Shown: positions 59,827 to 64,000 of the stretch, in pieces
Position numbering within the stretch: the first letter of the stretch is position 1
How the letters are laid out: each line of letters begins with the position of its first letter
Source of the DNA: Sclerurus mexicanus
Taxonomy: Eukaryota; Chordata; Aves; Passeriformes; Furnariidae
Reading direction: 5' to 3'
Assembly (NCBI GenBank): GCA_013396755.1
Contig: VWZF01003567.1
Coordinates: 17,963-81,962 of the forward strand
Length of the DNA stretch: 64,000 nucleotides
The notes under the pieces: generated by a model
What the model saw: only the letters and a program-made list of their open reading frames with translations
What the model was told of the DNA's origin: nothing
The model's database searches: none
Position numbers and translations under genes: made by a program

Positions 59827-61740
59827 CAAAAAAAAAAGTATAAGAAAAAAGGGGGGAAAAAAAGCTAATTCGAAGCTGAAAGGAGCTGTGATTCTTCACG
59901 GAGTAAAGATATCTTCCAGTTTTGAAAACATTCCAGTTTTGAAACACCACTCTGACCAGCTGAGCTAAAATTGCAGCAGCTGGAAGGCGGTGGGAGCAGG
60001 ACAGATGTGGCCTCAGTGACACAGAGGCCCTTGAGCTCCGTGCATGGGACTGCTCTTGGGGGAGAAGGAGAAGGAGAAGGAGAAGGAGAAGGAGAAGGAG
60101 AAGGAGAAGGAGAAGGAGAAGGAGAAGGAGAAGGAGAAGGAGAAGGAAGCTTTGTGGGCTCTGGGTGAAGTTTGGGTGTGAGGGACACCCAGACCTGCTC
60201 GGTCTGTTTGCACCATTTCCCTCTCATTTCTCTTCAATCTTATTCATTCCAGCTCCCTCTCCTTCCTTTGTCTTTTAAATGTTATTAGTACCATTTTATC
60301 CTCGTTGTTCATTTTTTCTTCCCTTCCATAAAACCCAATAAAATATTAATGTGGCATAAAAAATCTGTCTGTGCTGGGAGTCTCCTGGAACTATTGATGA
60401 AGCCATGAATAAATTATGAATCTTTATTTTGCTTGTGGTGTATCAGATTTCACGTGTTCGTTATATTTTCTGTGAAATAAGCTTATCCAGCAGAGGATTT
60501 GGTTGTTTGTTTCCCTGCTTTTATCTTAGATAACCCTTGATTTATTAACCTTTGGAAAAAGTAATGTCTGATGTAGCGTTGCATGAACTATGAAAATTCC
60601 ATTTGGATCAATTTTCTAGTCTCTCTTATTTGGAAAAGGAAAAAGGAAAGGACCAACACCCTGTTTATCCTAGAAAAAAAAATCATATTTTTTTCCATCC
60701 TTGTGCTGTTGAGCTGGATCTTCCAATACTGCCTTGGCCTAAGGAAAAAAAACCTTTCAAATGTGATGATAGTCACTATAAAAAAGGAAAAATCTCTAAA
60801 CCTTGGGTATTGTAACAGCAATTCCATTTTCTTTGGGAAATATGTCTCTCTTTAGCAATCTTAATCAAGATTTTTACTCCAATTACACACTAATTTGAAA
60901 GTTTAACTGTGGGCTGCTCTTCTTTAAATTATAATTATGCCTTAATCTTTGCTTTCTTGTGCAAGACTGATGGCAAAATAAATCTGAAATAGTTTTCCTG
61001 GAGATGTCTGCTGGTTTCCTGACAAAGGAGCTGCTCGTTTGGGCATCCTATTCCTGGGGAAATCTAATCAGAGATGGGGTTTTTATACCATCGATTTTCT
61101 ACCAATCCATTTAAAGGAGGCAAAAGAGGGTTTTGAGTGAAATCTCTGAAACAGAGACAAAGAATTCCTGATGTACAGCTGTCACTTCAGGGGTGATAAC
61201 AAACATAGCTCCTGGCACAAACTAAGGAATCACGGCCTATTTAGGCTCTTCCACTTGTCCCTGTGGGGCACATGATGTTTAGAATTTCAAATTTCCTGCT
61301 CCAGAAACACAGGTTAAAATCCTGATAAGCTGAACATTAAGAGTTTAGTTTTGAGAATAAAACGCTACTCAATGAATGAAAAGTGTATTATGTATTTAGA
61401 ACAATATGTATTTAGAAAAGCAATACTGGGAATACTTAAAAAAACCCTTAAAAATAATATAGAAGTTGCAACATTAATATTTGAAACCTTTTAAAATTCA
61501 TTCTGAAAATTTGGTAAATGCATATGGAATTATTATAGCTTTATAATTCTATTTAGGAATATTTCTTATTAAATATTTCTCAATTAAACTGTGCCTTTTG
61601 CTTAACAGAGTCCAAAAGCTCAGCAACGGACACCCGAAGAGGAAACAAGTAGAAAGGGAACAGAAATCCATGCAGAGTTTTGGGTTCAGCTGGAAAGGTG
61701 AGGAAATCTGACTCTCAGGTAAATGTCTCTTCATCAAAGA
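59827..61740. repeat. Direct duplication, copy A (about 1.9 kb)
   Basis: From the 10-base A-run at 59828 onward this block is repeated at 62081-64000. The offset is 2254 bp before the GGAGAA array and 2260 bp after it. It has no recognised gene; overlapping frames (for example a 90-codon frame at 60583-60855) recur identically in copy B and show no domain. Copy A continues into a further GGAGAA array and then a gap. Confidence 0.97.
60061..60146. repeat. (GGAGAA)14 hexanucleotide array, copy A
   Basis: Fourteen perfect GGAGAA units plus GG, all purine on the plus strand. The GEGEGE and SPSPSP/SFSFSF frames across it are products of the repeat. Confidence 0.98.
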
Positions 61741-61750
61741 GAGAGAAGGA

Positions 61751-61817
61751 GGAGAAGGAGAAGGAGAAGGAGAAGGAGAAGGAGAAGGAGAAGGAGAAGG
61801 AGAAGGAGAAGGAGAAG
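61751..61817. repeat. (GGAGAA)11+ array truncated by gap
   Basis: At least eleven perfect units run straight into Ns. This is the same hexamer and strand orientation as the array 1.6 kb upstream. Its true length is unknown. Confidence 0.98.
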
Positions 61818-62080
61818 NNNNNNNNNNNNNNNNNNNNNNNNNNNNNNNNNNNNNNNNNNNNNNNNNNNNNNNNNNNNNNNNNNNNNNNNNNNNNNNNNNN
61901 NNNNNNNNNNNNNNNNNNNNNNNNNNNNNNNNNNNNNNNNNNNNNNNNNNNNNNNNNNNNNNNNNNNNNNNNNNNNNNNNNNNNNNNNNNNNNNNNNNNN
62001 NNNNNNNNNNNNNNNNNNNNNNNNNNNNNNNNNNNNNNNNNNNNNNNNNNNNNNNNNNNNNNNNNNNNNNNNNNNNNNNN
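61818..62080. other. Assembly gap (263 N)
   Basis: The gap begins inside a GGAGAA array and ends at the C preceding an A10 run, exactly where copy B of the duplication starts. Contig ends at simple repeats are typical of short-read assembly breaks. Confidence 0.98.
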
Positions 62081-64000
62081 CAAAAAAAAAAGTATAAGAA
62101 AAAAGGGGGGAAAAAAAGCTAATTCGAAGCTGAAAGGAGCTGTGATTCTTCACGGAGTAAAGATATCTTCCAGTTTTGAAAACATTCCAGTTTTGAAACA
62201 CCACTCTGACCAGCTGAGCTAAAATTGCAGCAGCTGGAAGGCGGTGGGAGCAGGACAGATGTGGCCTCAGTGACACAGAGGCCCTTGAGCTCCGTGCATG
62301 GGACTGCTCTTGGGGGAGAAGGAGAAGGAGAAGGAGAAGGAGAAGGAGAAGGAGAAGGAGAAGGAGAAGGAGAAGGAGAAGGAGAAGGAGAAGGAGAAGG
62401 AGAAGGAAGCTTTGTGGGCTCTGGGTGAAGTTTGGGTGTGAGGGACACCCAGACCTGCTCGGTCTGTTTGCACCATTTCCCTCTCATTTCTCTTCAATCT
62501 TATTCATTCCAGCTCCCTCTCCTTCCTTTGTCTTTTAAATGTTATTAGTACCATTTTATCCTCGTTGTTCATTTTTTCTTCCCTTCCATAAAACCCAATA
62601 AAATATTAATGTGGCATAAAAAATCTGTCTGTGCTGGGAGTCTCCTGGAACTATTGATGAAGCCATGAATAAATTATGAATCTTTATTTTGCTTGTGGTG
62701 TATCAGATTTCACGTGTTCGTTATATTTTCTGTGAAATAAGCTTATCCAGCAGAGGATTTGGTTGTTTGTTTCCCTGCTTTTATCTTAGATAACCCTTGA
62801 TTTATTAACCTTTGGAAAAAGTAATGTCTGATGTAGCGTTGCATGAACTATGAAAATTCCATTTGGATCAATTTTCTAGTCTCTCTTATTTGGAAAAGGA
62901 AAAAGGAAAGGACCAACACCCTGTTTATCCTAGAAAAAAAAATCATATTTTTTTCCATCCTTGTGCTGTTGAGCTGGATCTTCCAATACTGCCTTGGCCT
63001 AAGGAAAAAAAACCTTTCAAATGTGATGATAGTCACTATAAAAAAGGAAAAATCTCTAAACCTTGGGTATTGTAACAGCAATTCCATTTTCTTTGGGAAA
63101 TATGTCTCTCTTTAGCAATCTTAATCAAGATTTTTACTCCAATTACACACTAATTTGAAAGTTTAACTGTGGGCTGCTCTTCTTTAAATTATAATTATGC
63201 CTTAATCTTTGCTTTCTTGTGCAAGACTGATGGCAAAATAAATCTGAAATAGTTTTCCTGGAGATGTCTGCTGGTTTCCTGACAAAGGAGCTGCTCGTTT
63301 GGGCATCCTATTCCTGGGGAAATCTAATCAGAGATGGGGTTTTTATACCATCGATTTTCTACCAATCCATTTAAAGGAGGCAAAAGAGGGTTTTGAGTGA
63401 AATCTCTGAAACAGAGACAAAGAATTCCTGATGTACAGCTGTCACTTCAGGGGTGATAACAAACATAGCTCCTGGCACAAACTAAGGAATCACGGCCTAT
63501 TTAGGCTCTTCCACTTGTCCCTGTGGGGCACATGATGTTTAGAATTTCAAATTTCCTGCTCCAGAAACACAGGTTAAAATCCTGATAAGCTGAACATTAA
63601 GAGTTTAGTTTTGAGAATAAAACGCTACTCAATGAATGAAAAGTGTATTATGTATTTAGAACAATATGTATTTAGAAAAGCAATACTGGGAATACTTAAA
63701 AAAACCCTTAAAAATAATATAGAAGTTGCAACATTAATATTTGAAACCTTTTAAAATTCATTCTGAAAATTTGGTAAATGCATATGGAATTATTATAGCT
63801 TTATAATTCTATTTAGGAATATTTCTTATTAAATATTTCTCAATTAAACTGTGCCTTTTGCTTAACAGAGTCCAAAAGCTCAGCAACGGACACCCAAAGA
63901 GGAAACAAGTAGAAAGGGAACAGAAATCCATGCAGAGTTTTGGGTTCAGCTGGAAAGGTGAGGAAATCTGACTCTCAGGTAAATGTCTCTTCATCAAAGA
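62081..64000. repeat. Direct duplication, copy B (about 1.9 kb, reaches window end)
   Basis: Collinear with 59827-61740. The differences I can see are one extra GGAGAA unit and A instead of G at 63896 (copy A position 61636, within a CpG). The window ends just before the position of copy A's second GGAGAA array, so the right boundary is not visible. Confidence 0.97.
62315..62404. repeat. (GGAGAA)15 hexanucleotide array, copy B
   Basis: Fifteen perfect units, one more than the matching array in copy A. Confidence 0.98.

Noticed and set aside
59971..60237. Frames coding GEGEGE, SPSPSP and SFSFSF repeats
   Set aside because: These are direct translations of the GGAGAA array in different frames, not proteins. 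The same applies to 62225-62497.
61680..62276. Long frames running through the N gap
   Set aside because: The apparent length is an artefact of reading through unknown bases.
1..64000. tRNA, rRNA, CRISPR or endogenous viral gene
   Set aside because: No B-box-like tRNA signature with a fitting cloverleaf, no regularly spaced repeat/spacer array and no retroviral or other viral protein motif was seen.

Overview
This window looks like non-coding DNA from a bird, most likely a songbird. The main evidence is a set of short, 5'-truncated CR1 LINE fragments in both orientations. They carry the typical avian CR1 3' end, which on the minus strand reads 'cacagaatggtttgggttggaagggacc' in pieces and on the plus strand ends in ATTCTATGATT-like octamers. 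I found no bacterial-style gene organisation, no convincing protein-coding gene, no rRNA or tRNA, no CRISPR array, and no retroviral genes or paired LTRs. Almost every open reading frame is below 150 codons, and the longest fall in the GC-rich island, in CR1 copies or in low-complexity arrays. I treat them as chance frames.

Layout. Positions 1-1210 are a CpG island (GC-rich and CpG-dense) with a 5-copy 10-bp minisatellite, G-runs able to form quadruplexes and a small AT-rich homeobox-type core. It could be the promoter or 5' region of a gene lying mostly outside the window, but I cannot name the gene. From about 1.2 kb to 59.5 kb the DNA is AT-leaning intergenic or intronic sequence. It contains at least twelve well-supported CR1 fragments and one probable older one, several A/T-rich or tri-/tetranucleotide microsatellites, a perfect 46-bp palindrome at 17632-17677, and a small assembly gap in a poly-C run (46930-46943).

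The last 4.2 kb (59827-64000) is the most notable part. A block of about 1.9 kb appears twice in direct orientation, about 2.26 kb apart. By eye the copies differ only by one GGAGAA unit (14 versus 15) and one G/A difference at a CpG. A 263-base N gap separates them and starts inside a second GGAGAA array. This is either a very recent tandem duplication or, more likely, two alleles of one locus placed side by side during assembly (false haplotypic duplication).

I did not find an undescribed molecular system here. The observations worth checking are the terminal duplication, the palindrome, a single exon-like segment at 49377-49489, and a few stretches that look like candidate conserved non-coding elements. 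All of these need comparative or read-level data that cannot be seen from the sequence alone.
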